Below, piece after piece: positions 14,569 through 24,328 of a DNA stretch of 42,212 nucleotides (its first letter is position 1; every line of letters begins with the position of its first letter). Source of the DNA: JOPF133 sp052144935 (GTDB lineage: Bacteria; Acidobacteriota; Terriglobia; Bryobacterales; Bryobacteraceae); NCBI GenBank assembly GCA_052144935.1, contig JBKQPR010000116.1, positions 1-42,212 on the forward strand, in the 5' to 3' direction. Under the pieces are notes generated by a model, which was not told where the DNA came from, did no database searches, and was given only the letters and a program-made list of their open reading frames with translations. The translations under genes and the position numbers were made by a program.

Positions 14569-17001
14569 TCACTCGTAGCGCAAGGCGACGATCGGGTTGA
14601 TGGTGGCGGCGCGGTGGGCGGGGATGTAGATGGCCAGCGCGGCGGCGGCCAGCAGGACCAGCGGGATGCCGATGAACGTGGAGGGGTCGCTGGCAGGCAC
14701 GCCAAAAATCAGCAGCGCCAGCAGGCGCGCCATGGCGTAAGCCGCCAACAGGCCCACCGCCATGCCGCCCACCACCGTCATCAGACCGCGGCGGAAGACC
14801 ATGGCGAGAACGCTCGGCCGCGACGCACCCAAGGCCACACGCACGCCGATGTCGTGAGTCTGCTGCGAAACCAGGTAGCTCATGACGCCGTAAACGCCGA
14901 CACACGAGAGAATCAGGGCGACCAGGCCGTAGAACCCCATGATGACGGCCACGTAAATCAACCCGAGTGTCTCATGTTTGGCCACATCCTCGAAGGAAAA
15001 CACGTCGCTGATGGGCTCTTCCGGATCCACGGAATGGATGGCTTTGACCACTGCCGCCGCCATGAGCCTGGGATCCCCGGCGGTACGCACGCCGAAATCC
15101 GAATGCTCCTGCGGGAATTGCTCGACGGGGACATAAACCAACGAACTCGGGCCGCGTTCGAATGGCTCATGCGGCACGTCCGCGGCCATGCCGACGATGG
15201 TGACCCACTCTCCGGAGCCTTGCGGGGAATCGAGTTGAATACGCTTGCCGATGGGCGCGGGTTCGCCCGGCCACCAGCGCCGCGCGGCGTATTCGCTGAT
15301 GACCGCCACGTGGGGGCTCTCGGGCCCGTCGGACGCGCTGAGGAACCGCCCCTGGCGAAGGGGAACGTGCATGGTGGAGAAATAGTTCGGACTCACCACC
15401 TGAAACAGGGCTGCCGGCTGGTTGCCCGGCTCGGGAACGCGATTCTCGATCGTGAAGCGGCGGCCATAGTAGTGGCCGCTGTAGGGCATGGCCTTCACTA
15501 CAAAAGCGGTGCGAACGCCCGGGATGGCGCTGGTGCGCTCCACCACCTGCCGGTAATAGGCGGCCTGCTGGCTGCTCTTGGGGTAGCGGCTTTCGGTGAT
15601 GGACAGCCGCAAGGTGAGCAGCGTGGCCGGCTCGAAACATTGGCTGTTGTTGAGGAGAGCGCCCGTGCCGCGGATCATCAGGCTGGCGCCCACCAGCAGG
15701 ACCACGGACAGCGCGATTTCCGCGGCCACCAGGACGCCGCGCAGGCGGGTGCGGCCGCGGCCGGCCGACGCGCTGCGGCCGCCTTCCTTCAACGCTTCAT
15801 GCAGATTGGACCGCGTGCCCTGCCAGGCCGGCAACAGACCGGCCAGAACGCCGCTGGCCACGGCCGCCAGCAGCGTGAACAGCAAGGCGCGTTGATCCAT
15901 GCGGATCTCGTACCAGCCGGGGATGTATTTGGCAACTTCGGGAGGCATTCCGGCCAGCACGGCCTGCATGTCCCAACTGGCGACCAGCAAACCGAGGGCT
16001 GCGCCGGCCAGCGAGAGGGTGAGGCTTTCGGTGAGGTACTGGGCGATCAGGCGCCCACGGCCAGCCCCCAGAGCGGCGCGCACGGCCACCTCGCGCGAGC
16101 GGCCCAGGGCGCGCGCAAATTGCAGGTTGGCCACATTGCCGCAGGCGATCAGCAGCACGAACAGCACGGAGACGAACATCATGAGCGAGTATTGATGCGT
16201 GTAGGGGCCGATCAGGTAGTCGTGGGCGCTCATCGAAAAGAAGCGGCGTTCCTTGTTGGTGTTGGGATATGCCCGCGCCAGCCGCGACGCGATGGTCTCC
16301 ACTTCCGCTTCGGCCAGGCTGACCGTCCGGCCCGGCTTCAACAAACCCATCACCGCCAGATACTGGCTGTCGCGGGCATTCCACTCGGCGGGCGAGAGCG
16401 CCAGCGGCGTCCACAACTCGGCGGTCATGGGAAACACGAACTTGTGCGGCATGACGCCGATCACGCGGTAGCTTCGGTCGTTGATGCGGATATCGTTGCC
16501 GACGATGGCGGGATCGGCGGCGAAGCGGCGTCTCCAGAGCGCGTCGGCGAGAACCACCACGTGCTCGCGTCCGGGCTGATCTTCATCGGGCGCGAAAGTG
16601 CGGCCCAGAGCCGGCGCCGCGCCCAGCAAGCCGAAGAAATTGGGCGTCACCACGTAGCGGCTGGCGCGCTCCGGCGCGGCGCCGTTGCCGGCCAGGTTGC
16701 ACAGTTGGTCCTCCCACGCGGCGATGCCCTCGAAGACGGCCTGCTGCCGGCGGATGTCCGCGAAGTCGGCGGGAGCCATCTGCATCCACTCGTTCGGTTG
16801 GCCGGGAATCCGTTGCAACACCATCGCCAGCCGGCCTAAGTTCGGCAGCGGCAGGGGCTTCCATAACATGGCGTCGCAGACGCTGAAATTGGCCGTGGTA
16901 GCGCCGATCCCCAGGGCCAACGTGGCGATGGCCGTGAAGGTGTAGCCGGGCGCCTTGCGCAGTTGGCGCACGCCGTAGCGGATATCCTGCAGGAGCTGCA
17001 T
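14569..17001 (-). CDS. ADOP-type orphan ABC permease (MacB/FtsX family)
   Basis: An inner-membrane protein of about 810 residues with the layout of the acidobacterial duplicated orphan permeases: an N-terminal segment (IRYGVRQLRKAPGYT), a first membrane helix (TLALGIGATTANFSV), a MacB-type periplasmic domain, three helices of an FtsX unit (VLFVLLIACGNVANLQFAR onward), then a second periplasmic domain and a second FtsX unit ending at ALRYE. The motif REVAVRAALGAGRGRL and its second copy HDIGVRVALGASRPSV mark the two halves. No ATPase gene is adjacent, as usual for this group. The start is uncertain: MQLLQDIRYG at 17001 matches the family, and an ATG at 17028 is possible; neither has a clear ribosome site. 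The transported substrate is unknown. Confidence 0.9.
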   Translation of the reverse strand: MQLLQDIRYGVRQLRKAPGYTFTAIATLALGIGATTANFSVCDAMLWKPLPLPNLGRLAMVLQRIPGQPNEWMQMAPADFADIRRQQAVFEGIAAWEDQLCNLAGNGAAPERASRYVVTPNFFGLLGAAPALGRTFAPDEDQPGREHVVVLADALWRRRFAADPAIVGNDIRINDRSYRVIGVMPHKFVFPMTAELWTPLALSPAEWNARDSQYLAVMGLLKPGRTVSLAEAEVETIASRLARAYPNTNKERRFFSMSAHDYLIGPYTHQYSLMMFVSVLFVLLIACGNVANLQFARALGRSREVAVRAALGAGRGRLIAQYLTESLTLSLAGAALGLLVASWDMQAVLAGMPPEVAKYIPGWYEIRMDQRALLFTLLAAVASGVLAGLLPAWQGTRSNLHEALKEGGRSASAGRGRTRLRGVLVAAEIALSVVLLVGASLMIRGTGALLNNSQCFEPATLLTLRLSITESRYPKSSQQAAYYRQVVERTSAIPGVRTAFVVKAMPYSGHYYGRRFTIENRVPEPGNQPAALFQVVSPNYFSTMHVPLRQGRFLSASDGPESPHVAVISEYAARRWWPGEPAPIGKRIQLDSPQGSGEWVTIVGMAADVPHEPFERGPSSLVYVPVEQFPQEHSDFGVRTAGDPRLMAAAVVKAIHSVDPEEPISDVFSFEDVAKHETLGLIYVAVIMGFYGLVALILSCVGVYGVMSYLVSQQTHDIGVRVALGASRPSVLAMVFRRGLMTVVGGMAVGLLAAYAMARLLALLIFGVPASDPSTFIGIPLVLLAAAALAIYIPAHRAATINPIVALRYE

Positions 17002-17126
17002 AGGTTGGGCTCGATAGTGCAACTGCATTGCCGCCGGTAACTTGCTGAAAAGGAGTGGAGCAGACGCGGCCCGGCTGTCCGCTAATGGGATGGCCTGTCT
17101 CTATTCGTGCTCTTCGGGCGGCAGCC

Positions 17127-18611
17127 TCAGCCAGTGCTGCCCGCCGCACCCAGGACGGAACCCGCGGCGAGTGGCGCTGCCACATTGTCGCTGTAGGCCA
17201 GCGCCGTCGGAGCCGGGGGACTGCCGGGCGTCGCGTCCGTGCTGTCGAATTGATAGTAATCGATCGAGAGCGCGGCATTGTTCACCGTCACGATGGCATA
17301 CGCGTGATTAAAGACCGTGCCGTTGTTTGCCAGGGCCGTACCGGGGATGACTCGAGGCGGCGCGGATTCGGACGGCGGGACCACCAGGTTCGCGGGTGAA
17401 GTCGCTTCGGGCGTAAATATGGGAACCGCGCTCGCGCCGACGCAACGGCCAGGCGGAAGCGGTTGCCCCGGGCCCATCGAATACGGCTCGAAAATGCACA
17501 GATCGTGTTCGTGGCCCCATAGCCAGAAATCAATCAGGTTGAACACCGGCGAGAACGCGCCGGCGAGATTCGGATTGACCGCCAAGGGCTGACCGGCCTG
17601 GTTGTTTCCGACGCCGGTGAAGGACATAAGCTGATGATGGGAGAGCAGGACCGTTCCGCGAACTCCGCTTGGGTTGACGGACGTGTCGACGCCCACGCCG
17701 TTGTTCCGGATCTTGTCGAGGTGCCAGTCGATTTCGCTTTGCTCCAGGTATGTCAGGTTGGAGGTTACGGTAAACGGATCCGTATCGTGATAGCCGGTGT
17801 CCATCGCCACAAATTGCCAGAAATTGTTGCGCAGAGCGAAATAGCTGTTGGGCTGTGGAAGGGTCGCGCCCTGGTTGAGACTGGCAATCAACGGGTAGTA
17901 GCCGCCTCCCGCGCCGGCATAACGGTCGTGGTTTCCATCGAGCGTGAAGATCAGCGGAGGGTTTTCCGGCCACACCTGGTCGATCAATGCGGTGAAATTG
18001 CCGGAGTCCTCGGAGGGCAAGCCGGAGTAGTAGATGTCGCCGACATGGATCAGGACGTCGGGGTTGAAGCTAGCGACCTGCTGGAGCAGGACGAGGGCAT
18101 CGTTCATCCCCGTGCCCCAGTCGCCGATGATGGCGATTTGCGCCGTGTCCGGGAAGCAGTCTTCCAGCACGTAGTCCGTGATGCCGGTATAAACGGTGTA
18201 AGGCTGCGTCTGGCCCGAGGCAAGGAATGCCTCGTATTCGACCAGGCACTCGGCCCAGAAGGGATCGCAGGTGGACGCCTCGAGCTCGTTCTTTAGGGCG
18301 CGGACCTTGGCGCGGTCGAAGAGTTCATCCCATGCGATCCGGGCCACCAGTTTCGCGCAGTCGAGGACGGTTCCGGCGACTCCTGCCGCGAGCGGGGTTG
18401 CCGCGGAGGACCCCGGGGGGTTCTGCAATTGCTGGATCGCCTGACCAGCGGCAAGCATAAACGGATGATCCGCCGTGACACCCAGGCCTGCGCGGCCTTG
18501 GAGAAGGGTCAGCCGGCCTTGCGCCTGATGTTTGAGAAGCGTGGAGTGGACCGCGGATTGCAGCAGGGAGAAGGCCGGGTCGCGAAAGGATCTGAAACTC
18601 GGTGAAGCCAT
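17127..18611 (-). CDS. metallophosphatase (calcineurin-like phosphoesterase)
   Basis: A 494-residue protein whose centre is a dinuclear-metal phosphoesterase. The metal-binding motifs are in the normal order: GDWG (163-166), GDIYY (191-195), GNHD (226-229), SHHQ (about 330) and GHEH (about 375). The first 150 residues, mostly helical, and the last 80 residues, rich in Ala, Pro and Ser, are outside the catalytic core. There is no signal peptide. The purple-acid-phosphatase-like GDIYYSG suggests a phosphomonoesterase or phosphodiesterase; the substrate is unknown. A perfect TATAAT ends only 6 bases before the ATG, which predicts a leaderless transcript. Confidence 0.88.
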   Translation of the reverse strand: MASPSFRSFRDPAFSLLQSAVHSTLLKHQAQGRLTLLQGRAGLGVTADHPFMLAAGQAIQQLQNPPGSSAATPLAAGVAGTVLDCAKLVARIAWDELFDRAKVRALKNELEASTCDPFWAECLVEYEAFLASGQTQPYTVYTGITDYVLEDCFPDTAQIAIIGDWGTGMNDALVLLQQVASFNPDVLIHVGDIYYSGLPSEDSGNFTALIDQVWPENPPLIFTLDGNHDRYAGAGGGYYPLIASLNQGATLPQPNSYFALRNNFWQFVAMDTGYHDTDPFTVTSNLTYLEQSEIDWHLDKIRNNGVGVDTSVNPSGVRGTVLLSHHQLMSFTGVGNNQAGQPLAVNPNLAGAFSPVFNLIDFWLWGHEHDLCIFEPYSMGPGQPLPPGRCVGASAVPIFTPEATSPANLVVPPSESAPPRVIPGTALANNGTVFNHAYAIVTVNNAALSIDYYQFDSTDATPGSPPAPTALAYSDNVAAPLAAGSVLGAAGSTG

Positions 18612-18617
18612 CAGTGG

Positions 18618-18623
18618 ATTATA
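18618..18623 (-). promoter_or_regulatory. -10 box TATAAT, probably leaderless start
   Basis: A consensus TATAAT on the minus strand is followed by CCACTG and then the ATG of the metallophosphatase. Transcription would start at or one base from the start codon, so the message would have no leader. No good -35 box is seen 17 bases upstream. Confidence 0.55.
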
Positions 18624-18932
18624 CTGCGGCCCCGGCTCCGTGTGCTTCCGGCGCGCCTAACTCCGGCGGCGCGCCTCACCTGTGGACGATCGGATTGCGG
18701 TATCCTCGGTGTGAACATTGTGTTCGCTCCTAACGAATCAATGTTTAGGGGCCGCACCAGGCTTGCACTTCTGAGGCGGTCCCGTTTTGCTCTAAGGGCG
18801 GCGCATCGCCCTTCAGCTACGAAAAGCAACGGCAGGAGTGGACGCGCGTGTTTCACCTTCTCGCTGAGCGCGGTTCCCACCTGCGGCTGTTGAGCCTCAT
18901 GCGTAACGGCTCCTCTCCGAAAGCGCCTGACA
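18624..18932. other. divergent intergenic region
   Basis: About 310 bases between the metallophosphatase and the DUF2809 gene. The only structure I see is a hairpin AAGGGCG-gcgcat-CGCCCTT at 18794-18813. No open frame is convincing. Confidence 0.5.
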
Positions 18933-19373
18933 ATGAACCGAACCACTGTGCGCCGCTTCCTGATTGACTCTATTCCCGCCGCGGTATCGCTCATCTTCAT
19001 AGTGCCGATAGGTTTTTACAGCAAATTCTACAGAGGGCCGGCCGCGGACTGGGTGAACGACTCGTTGGGCGGCTTTTTCTATGACATTTTCTGGTGTTTG
19101 ATGGTCTTTCTTGTTCGCCCGCATTGGAAGCCGCGATGGATAGCCGCTGGCGTGTTGGGCGCCACGTGCGTGCTTGAGTTTATGCAGCTTTGGCACCCTC
19201 CGTTTCTCGAACTCATCAGGAGCCATTTCCTGGGCCGGACGATTATAGGGACCACCTTTGACTGGATGGATTTTCCTTACTATTTCATAGGAAGCGGTGT
19301 GGGCTGGTACTGGTTGGAGCGGCTCAGGCGAATGCGAACCGGGGGACCTTCGCGCCGCCGCGCCATACCCTAA
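18933..19373 (+). CDS. DUF2809-family membrane protein
   Basis: A 146-residue inner-membrane protein with four likely membrane helices: about 13-29 (SIPAAVSLIFIVPIGFY), 48-62 (FFYDIFWCLMVFLV), 70-86 (WIAAGVLGATCVLEFMQ) and 110-128 (PYYFIGSGVGWYWLE). The pattern FWCLMVFLVRP..CVLEFMQLWHPPFLELIR..LGRTIIGTTFDWMDFPYY fits DUF2809, a family related to VanZ-like proteins and of unknown role. The length is normal. The ribosome site is weak. The C-terminal RRMRTGGPSRRRAIP is a basic cytoplasmic tail. It converges on the SBBP gene, whose stop lies 28 bases away. Confidence 0.8.
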   Translation: MNRTTVRRFLIDSIPAAVSLIFIVPIGFYSKFYRGPAADWVNDSLGGFFYDIFWCLMVFLVRPHWKPRWIAAGVLGATCVLEFMQLWHPPFLELIRSHFLGRTIIGTTFDWMDFPYYFIGSGVGWYWLERLRRMRTGGPSRRRAIP

Positions 19374-19400
19374 AATCAGCCCATCGGCGTTTCGCGCGCC

Positions 19401-21737
19401 TTACTGCTTCACCCAGACGATCACGGGTGTCTGGTAGAGCGTCGCGCCGTCCCATGCGAACGGGGCGGCAACGATTCCGTTGATGGCCATTTCCAGGTAG
19501 ACCTCCTGTAAGCCGGGCGCGGTTGCCATAGGGAGCTGGATCGAGAGCTGGTCGACTCCGGCAATCGTGCCGGGTGCCGGGTACAGCGGACCGGCCGCCA
19601 GCGAGTCCGCGCCTCCACGCACATCCACCTGGCTGCCGAATGGGTCGACGCTCGATCCGGTGATGCTTCCGGTGGCGGGAAAAGAGCCGCCCAGCATGGC
19701 CGCTACGCCGTTGAGAAAAACGGTGACCACGCTGCCCGGCTTGGCTGGATTGCCGCACCCGTTCGGGGAGCCGTCGCCGTTCAGCGCCACCGCCGCGAAG
19801 ACTACGCTGCCGTCCAGCCTCGGGTCGCAGCTCGCCGGCGACACACTCGTATCGAGGAACATCGACGGGCTGCTCGCGGCGACGGCGAACATCCGGGTAG
19901 CCACCGTGGCGTAGGCGCCCGTCGAATCCGGAGCGATCAAAACGCTCATCACGGTCACGGCTTCCTGCGCCACTTCGAAAGGGACCTGTACGTTAATCTG
20001 GCCCGCGGAGACGTACAACAGCGGTGCTGGAATTCCGTCGAAGGTCACCTGTACGTTGGCCAGAGACGCGGGCAGGGAAGCCTGGCCGGCCGCGAATCCC
20101 GACACTCCCGCCTGTGGGCCAAGCTCATAACCGAGGAGCGTCAGAAGCTGGCCGGGCGCCACCGGACCGATCGGCGCAATGGTGGCGGAGTCGGTGACGC
20201 AACCGAGCTGCGGGCCGATGGCCGTCTGCGAGAGATCGAAGGCGGCGAGATAGGTTCCTGGGACCGTCCTTTGCGTGACAGCCTGATCGAATACCACGCC
20301 GGGCGAAAGCGGGACGTCTGGAAAATAGGTGTAGCCCGCCAACAGGACGCGGCCATCCGGCTCGACCGCCATGGCGCCGGTGGTCGCATGCGCGGCGGTC
20401 ATGAGCTGGGTTGCGGCGGTGCTTCCATCCTGTGCGTTGAAGCGCTGCAGATACACAATCGATAGCACGGTGGTTCCGTTGGGCAGGCAGCCCGCGGGCG
20501 TGTTGCCGGTTTCCGGAGGAGGCGGGTTCGTCTCCAGGGGCGGGGCATTCGGCGCAGGCGAATAAAGATCGCCGCTGACCGACGGATTGCCGCTGGCATC
20601 CAGCGCCAGCAGATTGCCGCCTTGCTGGACGGACCAAACCACCCCCGCGCCGGTAGCGTCGAGTTTTGTCAGGAAGAAACCGGGCCGGTCGCCGGTGCCA
20701 GGTGCGGTCGTAAGGGGATAGTCTGTCGAACCAGTGGTTCCGGTCACGTAGGCGTTTCCCGCACTGTCCACCGCCAAGCCGGAATTGCTCGCGCCGCTGC
20801 TTCCGGTAAGGAAGGTGGAGTAGATCAGCTTGGCGCCATCGGAGCTGAGCCGGGTAACGTATTGCTCATCCGCCAGGAAGCAAAGCGGCATGGGCGACCC
20901 CGTGGTGCAGGACTCGGCCGGCGTGAAGGTCGTCTGGAAGGCGCCGGAGGTGGTGGGATATGAAGGTGGAGAAAAGGAATGCGTGTTGCCCGCAACCCAG
21001 ATATCGCCCTGCGGGCCGAGCGCGATCTGGCTTCCGCCCACGCCCACGGCGGAGAATAGCACCTGCGTCCCGGATGGATCGAGCTTGGTCACGAACGGCT
21101 CCAGCCCTGTTTCCTCATCTTGGCCGGCCACGGAGATCGCGCCTGGGGTCGCGGGATAGCCCGGCCTGGCGCCGCCGCTGACGAGGACATCGCCGGCGCT
21201 ATCCACCGCAATCGCCCTGGGGAACGCGGAAACTGCGCCGGCAAACAATGTGGCGAACACCACTGCGCCGTTCGGATTCAGCTTGACCACGAACGGGTAG
21301 GCGGTGCCGGACGGCACGGGGCCGCTGAAACCGGAGGTAACCGGAAAATCGCTCGATCCGGTCCAGCCTGTGATGTAGGCGTTGCCCTGCGGGTCGACGG
21401 CCAGTGCCTCGGCCACGCTGACGCCGCGGCCGCCTGGATAATAGAGGAAGTAGGCCGTGGTGGCAGCGTTGGGGTCGAAGCGGGCGGCGACGAAAGCCAC
21501 GGCTTGGCCTGGAATCGGACTGTCATTTACGTTCCCTACCACGAAGATGTTGCCGGCTGCGTCGTGGCCGATTGCCAGCGGTGTAACGTTGGCCAGCAGG
21601 AACGTGGAGAAGGGATTTTGAGCCCAAGCCGCCGCCGGCCCGGCCATGAATACCGCAGCGGCGACAAACGCCACGCGGACCGAGTCACTGTGCCGCAGGA
21701 GGGCGCCGCGGAACAAAGCCAAACGCCTGATTGCCAT
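19401..21737 (-). CDS. secreted SBBP beta-propeller protein with TIGR03437 C-terminal domain
   Basis: A secreted protein of about 778 residues. From the chosen start (MAIRRLALFRG) the signal peptide ends at AAAWAQ. The next 450 or so residues contain repeated SBBP-type blades (for example LAVDPQGNAYITGWTGSSDF and VDSAGNAYVTGTTGSTDYPL), which fold as a beta-propeller. The last 230 residues match the Solibacter C-terminal domain TIGR03437 (APGQLLTLLGYELGP, ANVQVTFDGIPAPLLYVSAG, INVQVPFEV), an Ig-like module common on exported acidobacterial proteins. An upstream ATG at 21785 is possible; neither start has a good ribosome site. The role is probably surface binding; no catalytic motif is seen. 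Confidence 0.88.
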   Translation of the reverse strand: MAIRRLALFRGALLRHSDSVRVAFVAAAVFMAGPAAAWAQNPFSTFLLANVTPLAIGHDAAGNIFVVGNVNDSPIPGQAVAFVAARFDPNAATTAYFLYYPGGRGVSVAEALAVDPQGNAYITGWTGSSDFPVTSGFSGPVPSGTAYPFVVKLNPNGAVVFATLFAGAVSAFPRAIAVDSAGDVLVSGGARPGYPATPGAISVAGQDEETGLEPFVTKLDPSGTQVLFSAVGVGGSQIALGPQGDIWVAGNTHSFSPPSYPTTSGAFQTTFTPAESCTTGSPMPLCFLADEQYVTRLSSDGAKLIYSTFLTGSSGASNSGLAVDSAGNAYVTGTTGSTDYPLTTAPGTGDRPGFFLTKLDATGAGVVWSVQQGGNLLALDASGNPSVSGDLYSPAPNAPPLETNPPPPETGNTPAGCLPNGTTVLSIVYLQRFNAQDGSTAATQLMTAAHATTGAMAVEPDGRVLLAGYTYFPDVPLSPGVVFDQAVTQRTVPGTYLAAFDLSQTAIGPQLGCVTDSATIAPIGPVAPGQLLTLLGYELGPQAGVSGFAAGQASLPASLANVQVTFDGIPAPLLYVSAGQINVQVPFEVAQEAVTVMSVLIAPDSTGAYATVATRMFAVAASSPSMFLDTSVSPASCDPRLDGSVVFAAVALNGDGSPNGCGNPAKPGSVVTVFLNGVAAMLGGSFPATGSITGSSVDPFGSQVDVRGGADSLAAGPLYPAPGTIAGVDQLSIQLPMATAPGLQEVYLEMAINGIVAAPFAWDGATLYQTPVIVWVKQ

Positions 21738-21800
21738 GGCCGAACGATTTACGCCTCGCGAGCTAATGGGCAAGGGAAGCGCCATTTCAAGGTAACGGGC

Positions 21801-21892
21801 TACCCCTCCCGCAGCAGGTCCATGGGCGCGCGCCGCGCCGCGCGAACCGACGGCGCGATCGAAGCGGCCCCGGCTGCGCCGACCGCCAGCAG
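21801..21892 (-). pseudogene. tail of a lost ADOP permease gene (92 bp)
   Basis: These 92 bases repeat the 3' end of the ADOP gene next door (21907-21998, offset 106) at about 90% identity. They encode LLAVGAAGAASIAPSVRAAR and on to a stop after LLREG. Only two residues differ from the intact gene while most base changes are silent, so this looks like the end of a separate paralogue that once diverged under selection, with the rest deleted, and not like a recent slip. Confidence 0.75.
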
Positions 21893-21905
21893 CCTAGGTG
21901 ACTGC

Positions 21906-24311
21906 TTACCCCTCCCGCAGCAGATCCATGGGCGCGCGCCGCGCCGCGCGGATCGATGGCGCGATCGAAGCGGCCGCTGCTGCGCCAACCGCCAACAGCG
22001 CTGCCACGGCCATGCTGAACGGGTCGGTGGCGCTTACGCCGTAAACCTGCGATGCGAGCAAGCGGCTGGCGGGGACAAACGCCGCGAGACCCAGCGCCGC
22101 GCCCACCGCGGCCAGCCGCATCCCGTGGCCCAGCACCAGATTGCGCACCTCTCCAGCGGTTGCGCCCAGCGCCACCCGGATGGCTATTTCGTGCTGACGC
22201 TCGGCGGCGCGGAACGCCACCATGCCGTACACGCCCACCGCGGCCAGCAGCAGCGCTAGCGCGCCGAACCCGCCCACCAGTCGGATGGTGGCGCGGCGGC
22301 CGGCGAGGTTGCGGTCCACGACGATCTCCAGCGGGCTTACCGAGATGCGCTCCAGCCGCGGATCGGCGCGTTCCACTGTTTGGGCGATGACGCGGGGCAG
22401 GCCGGTTTCGCCCGCCGAAGCGCGAATCACGTACACGCCGCCATCGGCGCCGGTCTGCGACCAGGAGAGGAAAATCTCGGGGATCGGCTCGCGGTCCAGA
22501 TTGGCCTGGCGCGTATCGCCGACGATGCCCACAATCTCCCAGGTCGATCCAGGAGGATTCAGTTCGCTGGTCCAGCGCAAATCCAGCAGCGCGCCCAGAC
22601 GTTCGCGCCCCTGCAGGTAAGTGCGCGCGAAGGTCTGGTTGACCACCGCCACGCGCTGGCGCCCCGGCTGGTCGTCGCGCCACGAAAAAGCGCGGCCCTC
22701 GATCAGCGGGATGCGCATGGCTTCGAAATAACCGGGCGAAGCTGCGTTGACCCACGCGCGCGGGCGCTGCGGAATCGGAATGTTCGCCCCCGCAATCTGA
22801 AAGGAGCCGCCCGCGCCCATCGCTCCGCCGCGCAGGGGCAGGCGGGAAGCCGCGCCCACGCTGTGCACGCCCGGCAATGCGGCCAGCCTTTCCATCAGCT
22901 CGCGATGGAAGTCGATCAGCTTCTGCTCGGTGTCATAACGTTTCTCCGGCAGGCCGATGCCGAAGCGCAACGCATGGGCGGTTTCGAAGCCGGGGCTGAC
23001 CGTCGCCAGGCGCAGCAGGCTGCGCAGCAGCACACCGGCGCCCAACAGCAGCATCACGCTGATCGCCACTTGCGCCACCACGAGGGCGTTTCGGAAGCGC
23101 CTGGATCCCTGGGGCACTCCGGCGCGGCCGCCCGATTTGAGCAAGGGCGCAAGATCGGCGCGACGGAGAAGCCAGGCGGGCGCGGCGCCTAAAGCCAGGG
23201 TCACGCCGGCGGCCAGCGCCAGCGCAAACGCGAAAGCTGCGCCATCCAGGGTTAACGGCTTCGCCAGCGCGGCTCCAGGCAGAAACGCGGGGACGATGCG
23301 CAGAACCAGGCGCGCTGCCGCCAGTCCGCCGATGGCGCCCGCCGAAGCCAGCGCGGCGGCTTCCACGAGGAATGGCGCGGTCCAGGCAGCCGGTCCCGCT
23401 CCGAGCGAGGCTCGAATGGCCATTTCGCGGGTGCGTCCGAGGCCGCGCGCCAGGACCAGTCCGGCCACATTGGCGCAGGCGATCAGGAGCAGCGCGAGGG
23501 CCGCCGCCGTCAAAAGCAAGAGCGGCTCGCGGCGCGGCCCCACGATGACTTCGGAGAGTGGGCGCAAACCGGCGCTGCGTCCGGCGTTGGTGGCGGGATA
23601 CTCGCGCGCCGTGGCGGCCGCGGCGGCTTCCAGTTGCGCACGCGCGGCCTGCAGACGGGCGCCCGGCGCGAGGCGCGCAATGGCCTCCTGGGATCCCAGC
23701 CGGCCGCAGCAATAGTCGCGGCGGCTGAGGGGGATGAAGGCGTCCAGAAGCACCCTGTCGGTGGGGTACCCGAAGCCGGCGGGCATCACGCCAATGATGG
23801 TGAAGGGCTCCTCGTTGAGGAAGACCTTGCGGCCGATCACGGCCGGCTCCGACGCGAAGTCCTCGCTCCATAGACTGTGGGTGAGGACGAGCAGATGCGC
23901 TTCGGAGGCTTCTTCCTGCTCGGTGAAGAAGCGGCCCAGCGCGGGCGGCACGGCCAGAGCCGGGAAGAAGGCGGCCATCACCATGCCGGTTTGAATCACG
24001 TCCACCGGCCCGCCGTCGCGCAGGCTCAGGCCGAAGGAGCGCGGCTGGTAGGCGGCCATGGATTCGATGAGCGGCGCGCGCCGCCAATCGAGCAGGTTGG
24101 CTTCCGCCACGCCGCGCGGTTTGCCATCCGCTGCGGTTTCGTAGAGGGCCATCAGGCGCTCGGGAGCCGGATACGGCAGCGGATTCCAGACCAGCGCCCG
24201 CAGCGCCGAGAACGCGCCCGTGTTGGCGCCAATCCCCAGCGCCAGCGTGAGTACCGCCGGGAGCGCAAACCCAGGCGCGCGCAGGAGGCCGCGGAGGGAG
24301 GGCCAGATCAT
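21906..24311 (-). CDS. ADOP-type orphan ABC permease (MacB/FtsX family), second copy
   Basis: An 801-residue inner-membrane permease of the same family as the gene at 14569-17001: MIWPSLRGLLRAPGF, a first helix (LTLALGIGANTGAFSALRA), a periplasmic MacB domain, a three-helix FtsX unit beginning LALLLIACANVAGLVLARGL, a second periplasmic domain and a second FtsX unit beginning LALLLAAVGVYGMVAF. The two halves carry REMAIRASLGAGP and HEIAIRVALGATAGEV. It is Ala-rich and distant from the first copy, so the two are old paralogues. There is no ATPase partner nearby. A remnant of a third paralogue lies directly downstream. Start ATG at 24311; ribosome site weak. Confidence 0.9.
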   Translation of the reverse strand: MIWPSLRGLLRAPGFALPAVLTLALGIGANTGAFSALRALVWNPLPYPAPERLMALYETAADGKPRGVAEANLLDWRRAPLIESMAAYQPRSFGLSLRDGGPVDVIQTGMVMAAFFPALAVPPALGRFFTEQEEASEAHLLVLTHSLWSEDFASEPAVIGRKVFLNEEPFTIIGVMPAGFGYPTDRVLLDAFIPLSRRDYCCGRLGSQEAIARLAPGARLQAARAQLEAAAAATAREYPATNAGRSAGLRPLSEVIVGPRREPLLLLTAAALALLLIACANVAGLVLARGLGRTREMAIRASLGAGPAAWTAPFLVEAAALASAGAIGGLAAARLVLRIVPAFLPGAALAKPLTLDGAAFAFALALAAGVTLALGAAPAWLLRRADLAPLLKSGGRAGVPQGSRRFRNALVVAQVAISVMLLLGAGVLLRSLLRLATVSPGFETAHALRFGIGLPEKRYDTEQKLIDFHRELMERLAALPGVHSVGAASRLPLRGGAMGAGGSFQIAGANIPIPQRPRAWVNAASPGYFEAMRIPLIEGRAFSWRDDQPGRQRVAVVNQTFARTYLQGRERLGALLDLRWTSELNPPGSTWEIVGIVGDTRQANLDREPIPEIFLSWSQTGADGGVYVIRASAGETGLPRVIAQTVERADPRLERISVSPLEIVVDRNLAGRRATIRLVGGFGALALLLAAVGVYGMVAFRAAERQHEIAIRVALGATAGEVRNLVLGHGMRLAAVGAALGLAAFVPASRLLASQVYGVSATDPFSMAVAALLAVGAAAAASIAPSIRAARRAPMDLLREG

Positions 24312-24328
24312 TGCGGAGCCCTGATTTT

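Noticed and set aside
14569..24311. The two ADOP genes and the proteins between them as one transport system
   Set aside because: The genes between them have different strands or unrelated functions, and ADOP genes are usually orphans; no evidence of co-function.
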